64,000 nucleotides of DNA from CAVVDY01 sp963815775 (GCA_963815775.1 CAWFIB010000011.1:62001-126000), one strand, 5' to 3'. Shown: positions 39,492-48,688, counted from the first letter of the stretch. Notes: a model not told the origin generated them from the sequence alone. Numbers and translations: made by a program.

Positions 39492-41171
39492 CTAGTCGTG
39501 CACGCCATCCATAAACGCGCGCAGCTTGCGCGAGCGCGAGGGATGACGCAGCTTGCGCAGCGCCTTGGCCTCGATTTGGCGGATGCGCTCGCGGGTGACA
39601 GCGAACGACTGGCCGACCTCTTCCAGGGTGTGCTCGGAGCCGTCTTCCAGCCCAAAGCGCATCTTGATCACCTTCTCCTCGCGGGCGGTCAGCGTGCGCA
39701 GCACCTGCGCCGTCTGTTCCTTGAGGTTGACGTTGATCACGGCCTCGGCCGGTGAGACTACGGCGCGGTCCTCGATGAAGTCGCCCAGGTGCGAATCTTC
39801 CTCTTCGCCAATCGGCGTCTCCAGCGAGATGGGCTCCTGCGCAATCTTGAGCACCTTGCGCACCTTGGCCACCGGAATGTCCATGCGCTTGGCAATCTCT
39901 TCCGACGTAGGCTCGCGTCCCAGCTCTTGCACCAACTGCCGCGAAGTGCGGATCAGCTTGTTGATGGTCTCGATCATGTGCACCGGAATACGGATGGTGC
40001 GCGCCTGGTCGGCGATAGCGCGGGTGATGGCCTGGCGGATCCACCACGTCGCATAGGTCGAGAACTTGTAGCCGCGGCGATACTCGAACTTGTCCACCGC
40101 CTTCATCAGGCCGATGTTGCCCTCCTGAATCAGGTCGAGGAACTGGAGTCCGCGGTTGGTATATTTCTTGGCGATGGAGACCACCAGCCGCAGGTTGGCC
40201 TCGATCAGCTCGCGCTTGGCGTACTCGGCATCGACGTCGCCCTGCACGATCTCGCGCTGGGTGCGCTTGAGTTCGTTGAAGCTGGCGCCGGCGTCCTGTT
40301 CCAGGCGCTCGAGGTCAGAGCGAATCTGCCGCGCCTGGCGGCGGAATTCCTTCTTCTGCTCGTCGGAGCGGGTCTGCTCGGCGCGCTTGTCGAAGTTCAT
40401 CGCCTGCTTGTCGAGCCCGCGCATGCTGTCGACCGCTTTGTTCACGCGGTCGATGAGCCGCTTGCGCTCGACATTGGTGAAGCCCAGGGTGCGGATGACC
40501 TTGGAGATGGCCACCTGCTCGCGTCCCAACTGCCAGCGGACGCGGCGATGCACCCGCGGATTCTTGCGCTGCGGGGTGGCGGCCAGCTTCTCGGCGAGCT
40601 GCAGCGACTTCTTGTAGTGCTTGTTCAGTTCGTCGATGCGGCCGGTGATGTCCTTCAGCCGGTTGGCCAGCACCTCTTCGGTGATTTCCTCGTCGTCGAA
40701 GAGCACGACTTCCTTGATGGAGCGGACGCCGCGCTTCAGGTCTTCGCCCATGGCAGCGATTTCGCGGATCACGATGGGTGAGCGCGACAGCGCCTTCAGC
40801 ACGCGAAGCTGCCCGCGCTCGATGCGCTTGGCGATTTCGACTTCGCCTTCACGCGTGAGCAGCGGGACCGTACCCATCTCGCGCAGATACATGCGGACGG
40901 GGTCGTTGGTCTTCTCCATCGTGCCCGGCGTGAGGTCGAGTTCCATGTCCTCGCCGGCTTCGATGTCGCCGTCAAACTTTTTGTCGGACTTGGGGCCTTC
41001 GAGCACATCGATGCCCTGGGTGCCGATGGTGGTAATCAGATCGTCGAGATCGTCGGGTGAATGGACATCGTGGGGGATCAGGTCGTTCACCTCGTCGTAA
41101 GTGAGGTAGCCCTTTTCCTTGCCCACATCGATCAATTTCTTAATGTCGTCGTACTTGTCATCTAATGCCAA
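39492..41171 (-). CDS. rpoD: Primary RNA polymerase sigma factor (sigma-70, RpoD)
   Basis: 559 residues. Region 1.1 at the N-terminus (KKLIDVGKEKGYLTYDEVNDLIP), region 1.2 (DPVRMYLREMGTVPLLTREGEVEIAKRIERG), a medium-length non-conserved spacer, region 2 (LIEANLRLVVSIAKKYTNRGLQFLDLIQEGNIGLMKAVDKFEYRRGYKFSTYATWWIRQAITRAIADQARTIRIPVHM), region 3, and region 4 (LTAREEKVIKMRFGLEDGSEHTLEEVGQSFAVTRERIRQIEAKALRKLRHPSRSRKL). This is the housekeeping sigma. It lies downstream of dnaG, an order known as the macromolecular synthesis operon, here separated by 266 bases. Confidence 0.96.
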   Translation of the reverse strand: MALDDKYDDIKKLIDVGKEKGYLTYDEVNDLIPHDVHSPDDLDDLITTIGTQGIDVLEGPKSDKKFDGDIEAGEDMELDLTPGTMEKTNDPVRMYLREMGTVPLLTREGEVEIAKRIERGQLRVLKALSRSPIVIREIAAMGEDLKRGVRSIKEVVLFDDEEITEEVLANRLKDITGRIDELNKHYKKSLQLAEKLAATPQRKNPRVHRRVRWQLGREQVAISKVIRTLGFTNVERKRLIDRVNKAVDSMRGLDKQAMNFDKRAEQTRSDEQKKEFRRQARQIRSDLERLEQDAGASFNELKRTQREIVQGDVDAEYAKRELIEANLRLVVSIAKKYTNRGLQFLDLIQEGNIGLMKAVDKFEYRRGYKFSTYATWWIRQAITRAIADQARTIRIPVHMIETINKLIRTSRQLVQELGREPTSEEIAKRMDIPVAKVRKVLKIAQEPISLETPIGEEEDSHLGDFIEDRAVVSPAEAVINVNLKEQTAQVLRTLTAREEKVIKMRFGLEDGSEHTLEEVGQSFAVTRERIRQIEAKALRKLRHPSRSRKLRAFMDGVHD

Positions 41172-41437
41172 AGCAGAATTTCCCCTGCGTAGCGCCTACC
41201 GGAGTGGCGCGCGTCTACGGTGCACACGTTGGGTGGGAGCAGTACTGTGGTACCGGCACATGCAGAAACCTTCGAATTTTAGCATAGGCCAGGCCCACCC
41301 ACCTAGCCTTATTTTCGCAAAAAACGATAACTCGTTGCGCCCCTCGGGCGCTGTTGCCTGCGCAGATGGGGAAGTCCATCGCGCTCAGAGATTTAGATGC
41401 TATTTGTCGAGTAATGGCTTCACCTGACGGAAGCGAT

Positions 41438-43342
41438 TTATCGGGCCTCGCTGCCCAGGTCTCCGGCGGCCCGGGCGGCCTGTTTCAAGCGCAGGCGTTC
41501 CTGGGCCAACTGCGCGCGAGAGGCCAGGTCTTCTTTCGCTTCCAGCTCTTTGACCCGGCGTTGCAGCTGCTCCAGCTCGCGCTGGTGCTGGCGGCGCTTG
41601 AGTGAGCGCAGCGCGCTTTCCAGAAGTTCCGGGGTCAGCTCTTCGGCATCCTGCATCAGCAACGAAGCCAGCAGCGCGCGATGAGCGTCGCCCAAGGGCA
41701 GCGACATGGGATCGGCGCCGTCGTCCAGCGCTTTCAGCAGGCTGCTGATCAGCTCTTCGGTGCCGCATCCGGCGTGCACCGGGTCTTCGCTAAGGGCGAA
41801 GTGCGCCTGACGGGCGGCGTCGAAGTCGAGGTCCTGCCCTTCGCGCCGGCTGACCGGGTCATGTCCCAAGTCGCGTGAAGCCAGGGCGCGAATCAGGACG
41901 CGCTCAGCGTCGGTGCAGGCGGCGTTGGCAGGAGCGCTGACGTGCTGCGTGGTCCGTGCCGTCGCCGCACGCCGCAACTCCTGGCGCAGCACGCTGGACT
42001 CGATTCCCAGACGATGCGAGATTTCGTTGGCCAGCTCGTCACGAACAATTCGGCTGGGCACACGCTGAATGTGCGGCAGCAGGAAGTTGAGGGCCTTGAC
42101 CTTGCCCTCGGGCGTACGAAAGGGGAACTGGGCGCGGGCCCGCTCGATGAGGTAGTCGAAGTAGCGGGCGGAATGGTTCAGCGCCTCGGCGTAAGCGTCC
42201 TTGCCCTTGCGGCCAATGTAGAGGTCGGGATCGAAGCCGGTCTCCAGCGTGAGCACCTTGATCTGAAAGTCTTCGCTCACCAGCAATGCCAGCGAGCGCT
42301 CGGCGGCGGCGGCGCCGGCGGTGTCGGGATCGAAGTTCACCACGATGTTCTTGCTGAAGCGGCTCAACAGGCGCGCCTGTGGTTCGGCGAAGGCGGTGCC
42401 CGAGCTGGCGATGACATTGTGAAAGCCGGCAGCGTAGACGGAGATGCAATCCATCTGGCCTTCGACCAGGATGGCATAGTCGAGCTGGCGGATGGCCTGC
42501 TTGGCCTTGGCGATGTTGAACAGCACGCGCGACTTGGAGTAGATCGGCGTCTCCGGCGAGTTCAGGTATTTGGGACCCGCCTTCTCGTCGGTGGCCAGGG
42601 TGCGCCCGGTGAAGGCGATGACCTTGCCCTGTTCATTGGTGATGGGGAACATCACGCGATTGCGAAACTTGGAATACAGAGTTGTCAGTTGCCGGTTGTC
42701 GGTTGTCGGTCGCTGGTCCCCATCTGGGCCCTCTGACAACGGACCACTGACAACTGGCAACTGTTCCTTTTCCTTCCAGGAGAAGAGGCCGGACTCGCGC
42801 ATCAGCTCCTCACTGAATTGGCCGCGCAGGGCATCGCGCAGCAGGAAGCCGGCTTCGGGCGCGAAGCCGATGCGGAAGTCGGCGATCACCTCCGGTGTGA
42901 GCCCGCGTGATTTCAAGTATTCGCGGGCATGGGCGGACTCGGCTTTGCGAAGCTGTTCCTGAAAGAAGGCGCAAGCACGCTCGTGAATGTCGATCAGTCC
43001 TCCGCGCTGCTTCGCCTGGCGCGCCTCTTCCTCCGAGGCATACTGCACCTTCGGCATGGGCACGCCGAGTTTGTCGGCGATCAGGCGCACCGCCTCGGGA
43101 AAGGTGATGTTCTCGATCTTCTGGACGAAGGTGAAGACATCGCCGGAGATGCCGCAGCCGAAGCAATGGAAGAACTGATTGGTGGCGTGGACGGAGAACG
43201 ACGGCGTCTTCTCCTGATGGAAGGGGCAGAGACCCTGGTAATTTTGCGCTCCCGATTTGCGCAGCTTGAGGTATTCGCCGATGATGCGGACGATGTCGGC
43301 CTGCTGCTTGAGGGTGAAGGCAAAGTCGCCGGGGTTGGCCAT
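41438..43342 (-). CDS. dnaG: DNA primase, with an in-frame repeat insertion
   Basis: 634 residues. Zinc-binding domain CPFHQEKTPSFSVHATNQFFHCFGCG (Cys39, His42, Cys60, Cys63); the RNA-polymerase N-terminal domain; TOPRIM with LVEGQMDCISVYAAG and NFDPDTAGAAAA; then a C-terminal helicase-binding domain. It makes primers at the fork. Residues about 193-221 (QLPVVSGPLSEG, then QRPTTDNRQLTT) are foreign to the family: they replace a short loop between GLFSWKE and LYSKFRNRVMFPI and are coded by a palindromic heptanucleotide repeat (42681-42763). The insert keeps the frame open and is probably a surface loop. Confidence 0.95.
   Translation of the reverse strand: MANPGDFAFTLKQQADIVRIIGEYLKLRKSGAQNYQGLCPFHQEKTPSFSVHATNQFFHCFGCGISGDVFTFVQKIENITFPEAVRLIADKLGVPMPKVQYASEEEARQAKQRGGLIDIHERACAFFQEQLRKAESAHAREYLKSRGLTPEVIADFRIGFAPEAGFLLRDALRGQFSEELMRESGLFSWKEKEQLPVVSGPLSEGPDGDQRPTTDNRQLTTLYSKFRNRVMFPITNEQGKVIAFTGRTLATDEKAGPKYLNSPETPIYSKSRVLFNIAKAKQAIRQLDYAILVEGQMDCISVYAAGFHNVIASSGTAFAEPQARLLSRFSKNIVVNFDPDTAGAAAAERSLALLVSEDFQIKVLTLETGFDPDLYIGRKGKDAYAEALNHSARYFDYLIERARAQFPFRTPEGKVKALNFLLPHIQRVPSRIVRDELANEISHRLGIESSVLRQELRRAATARTTQHVSAPANAACTDAERVLIRALASRDLGHDPVSRREGQDLDFDAARQAHFALSEDPVHAGCGTEELISSLLKALDDGADPMSLPLGDAHRALLASLLMQDAEELTPELLESALRSLKRRQHQRELEQLQRRVKELEAKEDLASRAQLAQERLRLKQAARAAGDLGSEAR
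42681..42763. repeat. Heptanucleotide palindrome inside dnaG
   Basis: Left arm units GTTGTCA, GTTGCCG, GTTGTCG, GTTGTCG, GTCGCTG (42681-42715); right arm inverted units TGACAAC, GGACCAC, TGACAAC, TGGCAAC (42734-42761); 18 bases between. Same 7-bp period and inverted-pair layout as the gene-end arrays. Confidence 0.88.
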
Positions 43343-43547
43343 TACAACAGTGTTGTCACGCGCTGGGCGATTGGCAAGTGGGCATCCCGAAAAGTCGGAC
43401 CGGGAGTGTGAATACCTTGTGATTCGCAGAAGAAAACGGTGGAGAAGTCAAGCGAATCTCCATTGTCGCGGCCTGCGGTTCGGGACAGAGCGGGCAATTC
43501 GACATCGTCCCCGGGGGACTCCGACATTAGGGAGAAAGCTTGCGGGT

Positions 43548-43880
43548 TCATGACTTCGAGGGGTTCGCTTTCCCGAGGAAGACACCCATCAGGAAATAGG
43601 CAAACGAGGCCAGCCCGGCGTAGAGGAATCCGTTGGCGAAGATGATGGTTCCCAGTGTCATGAACAGGGTGAGCGTGGTTTCGGCGGTAGCTTCGAGGAT
43701 GCCGGCCAGCAGGAAGGGCGGACAGATGGCAATGGACGCAAATCGCACCGGCGCGCTGAATACCGCCGGGTGGTAGCGCCAGATGACACACAGGGCTATG
43801 CCGATTCCCAAGCCCACGACAAAAGCAATCGACAACAGGATGAGGAAGGCGTCGTTCTTTTTGTTGCGATGGAGGCCCAT
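43548..43880 (-). CDS. Small membrane protein, three to four segments
   Basis: 110 residues. Hydrophobic stretches at about 12-33 (AFLILLSIAFVVGLGIGIALCV), 45-62, 66-85 and 86-104 (GLASFAYFLMGVFLGK). The N-terminus is basic (MGLHRNKKN). No family recognised. Upstream of dnaG on the same strand by 205 bases. Function unknown. Confidence 0.65.
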   Translation of the reverse strand: MGLHRNKKNDAFLILLSIAFVVGLGIGIALCVIWRYHPAVFSAPVRFASIAICPPFLLAGILEATAETTLTLFMTLGTIIFANGFLYAGLASFAYFLMGVFLGKANPSKS

Positions 43881-44011
43881 GAAAGTCTAATAGGCCAGTG
43901 TAGTCGATGCGGGGCTCCTGCGTGGCTCAGGAGCGGCCATTCTGAGATCGGGCCGAGGGCTCGCGGAGGCCGCGGTGCGTGCTATGCTCACGGCGAAACG
44001 AGGTACCCAAC

Positions 44012-44386
44012 ATGAGCAGTCAGGAAGCCAATGTCAGCTACGCCACTCCCATTCCCCACAACATGGTCACCACGGCCTTTGTGCTGGACGGCTTCACCAT
44101 CAAGCGCAACTTCGGATTGGTGCGCGGCATTATCGTGCGCTCGCGGTCGATCGTCGGCACCCTCGGCGCCAGCCTGCAGACCCTGGTTGGGGGCAACATC
44201 ACGCTGTTTACCAAGCTGTGCGAGCAGACGCGCGAGCACGCCTTCGACCTGATGTTGCAACACGCGGGGGAAGTCGGCGCCAATGCCGTCATCGGCATGC
44301 GCTATGACGCGACCGAAGTCATGCAGGGCGTGACCGAGGTTTTGGCCTATGGGACGGCGGTGTACGTGGAGAAAAGCAGCACTTAG
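44012..44386 (+). CDS. YbjQ/UPF0145 family protein
   Basis: 124 residues from the ATG at 44012 (CGAGG upstream). Conserved pattern: FVLDGFTIKRNFGLVRGIIVRSRSIVGTLGASLQTLVGGNITLFTKLCEQTREHAFDLMLQHAGEVGANAVIGMRYDATEVMQGVTEVLAYGTAV. The fold is a pentameric cytosolic beta-rich protein sometimes called putative heavy-metal-binding; the role is unproven. The stop (AGC ACT TAG) is in a heptanucleotide array. Confidence 0.88.
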   Translation: MSSQEANVSYATPIPHNMVTTAFVLDGFTIKRNFGLVRGIIVRSRSIVGTLGASLQTLVGGNITLFTKLCEQTREHAFDLMLQHAGEVGANAVIGMRYDATEVMQGVTEVLAYGTAVYVEKSST

Positions 44387-44481
44387 CAATTAGCATTTAG
44401 TCTTGAGGGCAGAATGCTGCCGAAGACTTACGCAAAGCCAAGAGCATGGGATGAACAGCGAAGTGCCAAATGCTAACGGCT
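44378..44481. repeat. Inverted heptanucleotide arrays between ybjQ-like gene and tRNA-Lys
   Basis: Left: AGCACTT, AGCAATT, AGCATTT, AG (44378-44400), containing the stop codon of the YbjQ gene. Right: GCCAAAT, GCTAACG, GCT (44465-44481), the inverted form, ending 3 bases before the tRNA 3' end. Confidence 0.8.
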
Positions 44482-44484
44482 TCT

Positions 44485-44560
44485 TGGTGAGCCCGGCAGG
44501 AATCGAACCTGCGACCCACGCATTAAAAGTGCGTTGCTCTACCAACTGAGCTACGGGCCC
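44485..44560 (-). tRNA. tRNA-Lys (anticodon UUU)
   Basis: Minus strand, 76 bases including an encoded CCA. Acceptor GGGCCCG pairs with CGGGCTC (one G-U). D-arm GCTCAGTTGGTAGAGC. Anticodon stem ACGCA/TGCGT with loop CTTTTAA, anticodon TTT. T-arm CAGGTTCGATTCCTG. Discriminator A. Confidence 0.97.
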
Positions 44561-44751
44561 GCCACTTTTCTAATCTACCATGCCACCAGTGAACCACCGA
44601 TGAGGATCATGGGCAATCATTCTCACGAAGTTGTCAAGAAGAATTGACGATCAGTTGACACCTTTACGACCGCCGCAAGACAACGCCTCCAACTGACAAG
44701 CCCACAATAACCCGTCATGAACGTGATGTTCAGTGATCGATGGAGGAATGG

Positions 44752-45855
44752 ATGCTCAGCGTTAAAAGGCTACAGGCCACCTCACTTGTACGGATGGCAG
44801 TGTTATCCCTGGTTGCGATCACACTGCTAAGCCTTCCTGCAACCGCTCAACTCTTCACAGTGCAATGGCTGGTGTCTGATATAGACAGTGTCGGAACCCA
44901 ACCTACCGATCCCGACTTGGTGAATCCGTGGGGCTTTGTGTCCAGCAGCAACAGCCCATGGTGGGTCTCAGACAACGGAACCGGCAAGTTGACGCTCTAC
45001 GACGGAAATGGAGTGAAGCAGGGACTGGTCGTCAATGTTCCCCAGTGGGACAACAGCCCCGGGGGCAATCCCAGCGGCCAGATATTCAACAGCACGCAGG
45101 ATTTTAAGCTGCCCAACAACAGCCCCGCTCGATTTATCGTCTCAACTGAGGACGGGACCATTCAAGGGTGGAATGGCGGCGCCAGCACGGTTATCGTCGT
45201 CAATGGCTGGCCCAATGCCGTGTATAAAGGTTTGGCGTTGGGTTCCGCAAACGGAGCCAACTACATCTATGCGGCGAACTTCCACGCAGGAACCGTAGAC
45301 GTATTCGATGGGACCTTCCAACCCCATTCGTTCGGCCAGAATGCTTTCGTCGATAACACACTGCCGGCCGGGTACGCCCCGTTCAACGTCGCCAACATCA
45401 ACGGCAACATCATTGTGACCTATGCACTGCAGGACGACCAAAAACATGATGATGTTGCCGGGATCGGGCACGGCTACATCGACGTGTATGACAGCCAGGG
45501 AACGCTGCTTCAACGCTTGCCGCACGTGTATGCGTTGAACTCGCCCTGGGCGATGGTCGTTGCACCGAGTGGATGGGCCCAGCTGAGCGGTAAACTGCTG
45601 GTCGGCCAATTCGGCAGCGGCGGCATCGCTGCCTATGACCTCGCCAACAATCTCTTCCTGGGAGTGCTCCAGGACGACCAAGGCCTTCCCATCAGGATTA
45701 ATGGTCTGTGGGGTCTCGCGTTTGGCAACGGCGGGGCATCCGGGCCAACCGACACTTTGTACTTCGCCGCTGGATATTTTGCCGAAGCGCACGGTTTGTT
45801 CGGCACGATCACGGTGGCCCACAACGGTCTCGGCCGTACGCCAGGTCGCAAATAG
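44752..45855 (+). CDS. TIGR03118-family secreted beta-propeller protein
   Basis: 367 residues from the ATG at 44752 (GGAGG 5 bases upstream; an ATG four codons earlier is possible). A Sec signal peptide ends near ATA-Q. Family pattern: LVSDIDSVGTQPTDPDLVNPWGFVSSSNSPWWVSDNGTGKLTLYDGNG, AANFHAGTVDVFD, GHGYIDVYDSQGTLLQRL, LNSPWAMVVAP, and LWGLAFGNGG. Role unknown; many members in soil bacteria lie near envelope proteins. There is no PEP-CTERM tail here. A strong terminator follows. Confidence 0.88.
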   Translation: MLSVKRLQATSLVRMAVLSLVAITLLSLPATAQLFTVQWLVSDIDSVGTQPTDPDLVNPWGFVSSSNSPWWVSDNGTGKLTLYDGNGVKQGLVVNVPQWDNSPGGNPSGQIFNSTQDFKLPNNSPARFIVSTEDGTIQGWNGGASTVIVVNGWPNAVYKGLALGSANGANYIYAANFHAGTVDVFDGTFQPHSFGQNAFVDNTLPAGYAPFNVANINGNIIVTYALQDDQKHDDVAGIGHGYIDVYDSQGTLLQRLPHVYALNSPWAMVVAPSGWAQLSGKLLVGQFGSGGIAAYDLANNLFLGVLQDDQGLPIRINGLWGLAFGNGGASGPTDTLYFAAGYFAEAHGLFGTITVAHNGLGRTPGRK

Positions 45856-45877
45856 TCCCACGAAGTTTCTCATCTTC

Positions 45878-45913
45878 GGGTCGTGGAGGGCCTACCCTCC
45901 GCGACCCTTTTTT
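45878..45913 (+). terminator. Intrinsic terminator after the TIGR03118 gene
   Basis: 13-bp stem (GGGTCGTGGAGGG with CCCTCCGCGACCC, one G-U), 4-base loop CCTA, then TTTTTT. The remaining part of the 311-base gap to 46166 shows no clear gene. Confidence 0.92.
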
Positions 45914-46166
45914 CTTTGGGGCCCAGCCTGACGATTGCTCGTCACCCTGCAGGCCTGATCCACAAACAACGCTCTTAATTGCCCCCGTATTCGAGTAGGA
46001 TGGGTAGCGCAATCCGCTCACTGCCGAGGGCGGCAGATCGCAAATGGAAGCGCGATCATGTTCGCACCCGCGCTGGTGCACGCATTAGAAAGCGGTCGCC
46101 GTGCACCCGCTACGGCAGCAGTGGGGGAAATAAATCTCGGTTAAGGTTGCTGATCCGAGGGGGTAA

Positions 46167-47174
46167 ATGGCCTGGCGGCATCCCAGACACGGCACTGAGA
46201 ACAATTCGCAACCGCTTTGCCAGCAGTATTCCTCCTGGCGTCTCGGGGGCTTGAGTCTGCGCGAACTTGCGAAACGCGTGTGGCGAGGAACCAACGACGA
46301 CGATCTGCTGGGGCGATCGGCGCAACTCGGTTACTACGGCTTCTTCTCCCTGTTCCCGGCGCTGATTCTGCTCACCGCGCTTCTCGGGATCATGGCCGGT
46401 CCGGGCACCCAGCTCTATGACATGCTCGTTCACTACCTTGGGAAGGCGTTGTCGCCATCCGTGGCCCGTATGGTGCACGGGGTGCTCGATGAGAGTTTGG
46501 CTGCCAGCGGAGGCGGCAAGATCACCTTCGGACTGCTGGCTTTGCTCTGGACCGCCAGTTCGGCGATGTCGGCGGTACAGGACACACTCAACGTCGTCTA
46601 CGACATCAAAGTGCGCCGCTCGCTCTGGAAGACGCGCTTGATTGCCCTGGGCATGACCGTCATCTGCTCGCTTTTGCTGTTGCTGACGATGGCGGTATTT
46701 CTGTATGGCACCATGCTGGTGGATTTTGTCGGCGACCAGATCGGGTTAGGCGAGGGTTTGCGGCGCATCTGGCGGGCCGGCGAATGGCCGGTGGCGGTAT
46801 TTTCTCTTTCGCTGGTATTCGCCATCATCTACAACTTCGCTCCCGCCTTCGAACGCCGCCGCTGGAAGTGGCTGACGCCGGGCTCCGTGTTCGCCATGAT
46901 CACCTGGGTGCTGGCGACTCTCGGATTTCGTCTTTACCTGCGGCACTTCAATTCCTTCTCGCGGACGTACGGCTCGCTGGGCGCGGTGATCATCCTGCTG
47001 AGTTGGTTCTATGTCACCGGTCTGATGCTGTTGCTGGGCGGAGAGGTAAACGCGGCGATCGAGTGCGCGGCGGCCGATCACGGTGTGCCAGGCGCGCGCC
47101 ACAAGCGTGCAAAGACGGCAACGACCAGGGAGCTGGTCAATCAACTGGAAAAGCACTCTGTCGGCAATCGATAA
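46167..47174 (+). CDS. YihY/BrkB-family membrane protein
   Basis: 335 residues, six membrane segments. Family pattern: AQLGYYGFFSLFPALILLTALLG, LWTASSAMSAVQDTLNVVYD, YNFAPAFERRRWKWLTPGSVFAMITWVLATLGFRLYL and LGAVIILLSWFYVTGLMLLLGGEVNAAIE. The group was once labelled RNase BN, which is wrong; the true function is not settled. GAGGGGG precedes the ATG. NDH-2 follows 40 bases later on the same strand and may be co-transcribed. Confidence 0.9.
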   Translation: MAWRHPRHGTENNSQPLCQQYSSWRLGGLSLRELAKRVWRGTNDDDLLGRSAQLGYYGFFSLFPALILLTALLGIMAGPGTQLYDMLVHYLGKALSPSVARMVHGVLDESLAASGGGKITFGLLALLWTASSAMSAVQDTLNVVYDIKVRRSLWKTRLIALGMTVICSLLLLLTMAVFLYGTMLVDFVGDQIGLGEGLRRIWRAGEWPVAVFSLSLVFAIIYNFAPAFERRRWKWLTPGSVFAMITWVLATLGFRLYLRHFNSFSRTYGSLGAVIILLSWFYVTGLMLLLGGEVNAAIECAAADHGVPGARHKRAKTATTRELVNQLEKHSVGNR

Positions 47175-47214
47175 TCCCCTGGAGCAAAACGCAGGGGAAG
47201 GGCATCACACCAGT

Positions 47215-48624
47215 ATGGCCAATGCAAAGGTTCCTCAGGTTTTGATCATAGGCGGCGGGTTCGGCGGATTGAATGCTGCCGAGGCGCTGGCCAAATTGCC
47301 GGTGCGGGTTACCCTGGTCGACCGCAAGAACCATCACACCTTTCAGCCGCTGCTGTATCAGGTGGCAACGGCAGGACTGTCGCCCGCGGAAATCGCCGCG
47401 CCGATTCGTGAAGTGCTGGCACGCCACAATAATGTCGAAGTGGTGCTCGGCGAAGTCATCGGCATTGACGTCACCAACCGCAAGGTGCAGTTCCACGGCT
47501 ATGAGCACGGCTACGACTATCTCGTAGTGGCCGCGGGCTCGAGCCACGCCTACTTCGGCCACGACGATTGGGAACCCTTCGCACCGGGGCTTAAGACGAT
47601 TGAAGATGCGCTGGAAATGCGGCGCCGGATTCTGCTGGCGTATGAGTTGGCCGAGCGCGAAGCCCTCATGACCGGCACTCACATGCCGCTGAACTTTGTG
47701 GTGGTGGGCGGGGGGCCGACCGGAGTTGAGCTGGCGGGAACGCTGGGCGAAATCGCCCGCATGTCCATGACCAGGCAATTCAAGCACATCGATCCTACCA
47801 AGACCCGCATTCTGCTGGTGGAAGGAGGCTCCGGCGTGCTCGCCAGCTATCCGCCGGACCTGCAGCAGAGCGCGCTGCGCCAGTTGCAAAAGCTGGGCGT
47901 GGAGGTGCGGCTGAATGCCATGGTGACCGATGTGCGCGAAGGCGAGATTCATATCGGCGATGAGATCATGCCCGCAACCGTCATCTTGTGGGCGGCAGGA
48001 GTCTCGGCGTCTCCTCTGGGCAAAGCTCTGGGCGCACCGACGGACAGAGCCGGGCGCGTAAAGGTTGAACCCGATCTCAGCATTCCTGGGCATCCGGAAG
48101 TGTTCGTTATCGGCGATCTGGCGTCGATCACCGATGACCACGACAAATCGGTGCCCGGACTGGCTCCGGCTGCGCTTCAGGAAGGCAGGTACGTGGGGCG
48201 GCAGATCAAGGCTGACCTGCGGGGCAAGCCGCGCCAGCCGTTTCACTATCTGGACAAAGGAACTCTGGCGACCATTGGGCGCGCCGCCGCAGTCGCTGAT
48301 TTTCCCGGCGGGATTCATATCTCCGGCTTCTTCGCCTGGCTGTCGTGGCTGTTCATCCACATCTTTTTCCTGATCGGCTTCCGCAACCGGCTCGCGGTAA
48401 TGTTCGACTGGGCGTGGAGCTACTTCACCTACCAGCGCTCGGCACGCCTGATCACCGGCGAATCGCAGATCATTCCCATCGCTACCCTGCAGCACATGGA
48501 GGAGGCCAGCGAACGCGTGGCGCGGATGGAGGCAGGAGAGCATACAGCGCTGATGAAAAACGATGGACGTGGTTCAGCGACAGGAACAGCGGAATTGACA
48601 GCGCCCGGGAAGAAAGGGGCGTAA
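47215..48624 (+). CDS. Type II NADH:quinone oxidoreductase (NDH-2)
   Basis: 469 residues from the ATG at 47215. FAD motif VLIIGGGFGGLNAAEALAK, NHHTFQPLLYQVATAGLSPAEIAAPIR with the family's quinone-site AxxxxxP pattern, NADH motif VVVGGGPTGVELAGTLGEI, and VFVIGDLAS for the FAD. The C-terminus has a membrane-facing hydrophobic helix pair (GFFAWLSWLFIHIFFLIGFRNR) that seats it on the cytoplasmic membrane. It passes NADH electrons to quinone without proton pumping, in contrast to complex I (nuoM at the window end). Confidence 0.92.
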   Translation: MANAKVPQVLIIGGGFGGLNAAEALAKLPVRVTLVDRKNHHTFQPLLYQVATAGLSPAEIAAPIREVLARHNNVEVVLGEVIGIDVTNRKVQFHGYEHGYDYLVVAAGSSHAYFGHDDWEPFAPGLKTIEDALEMRRRILLAYELAEREALMTGTHMPLNFVVVGGGPTGVELAGTLGEIARMSMTRQFKHIDPTKTRILLVEGGSGVLASYPPDLQQSALRQLQKLGVEVRLNAMVTDVREGEIHIGDEIMPATVILWAAGVSASPLGKALGAPTDRAGRVKVEPDLSIPGHPEVFVIGDLASITDDHDKSVPGLAPAALQEGRYVGRQIKADLRGKPRQPFHYLDKGTLATIGRAAAVADFPGGIHISGFFAWLSWLFIHIFFLIGFRNRLAVMFDWAWSYFTYQRSARLITGESQIIPIATLQHMEEASERVARMEAGEHTALMKNDGRGSATGTAELTAPGKKGA

Positions 48625-48688
48625 GACAGCGTTGGCCCTACGGTTTGTGAGTGTTGTTGCCAGGCCGGGGCTATGCTAAAAAGGACGC

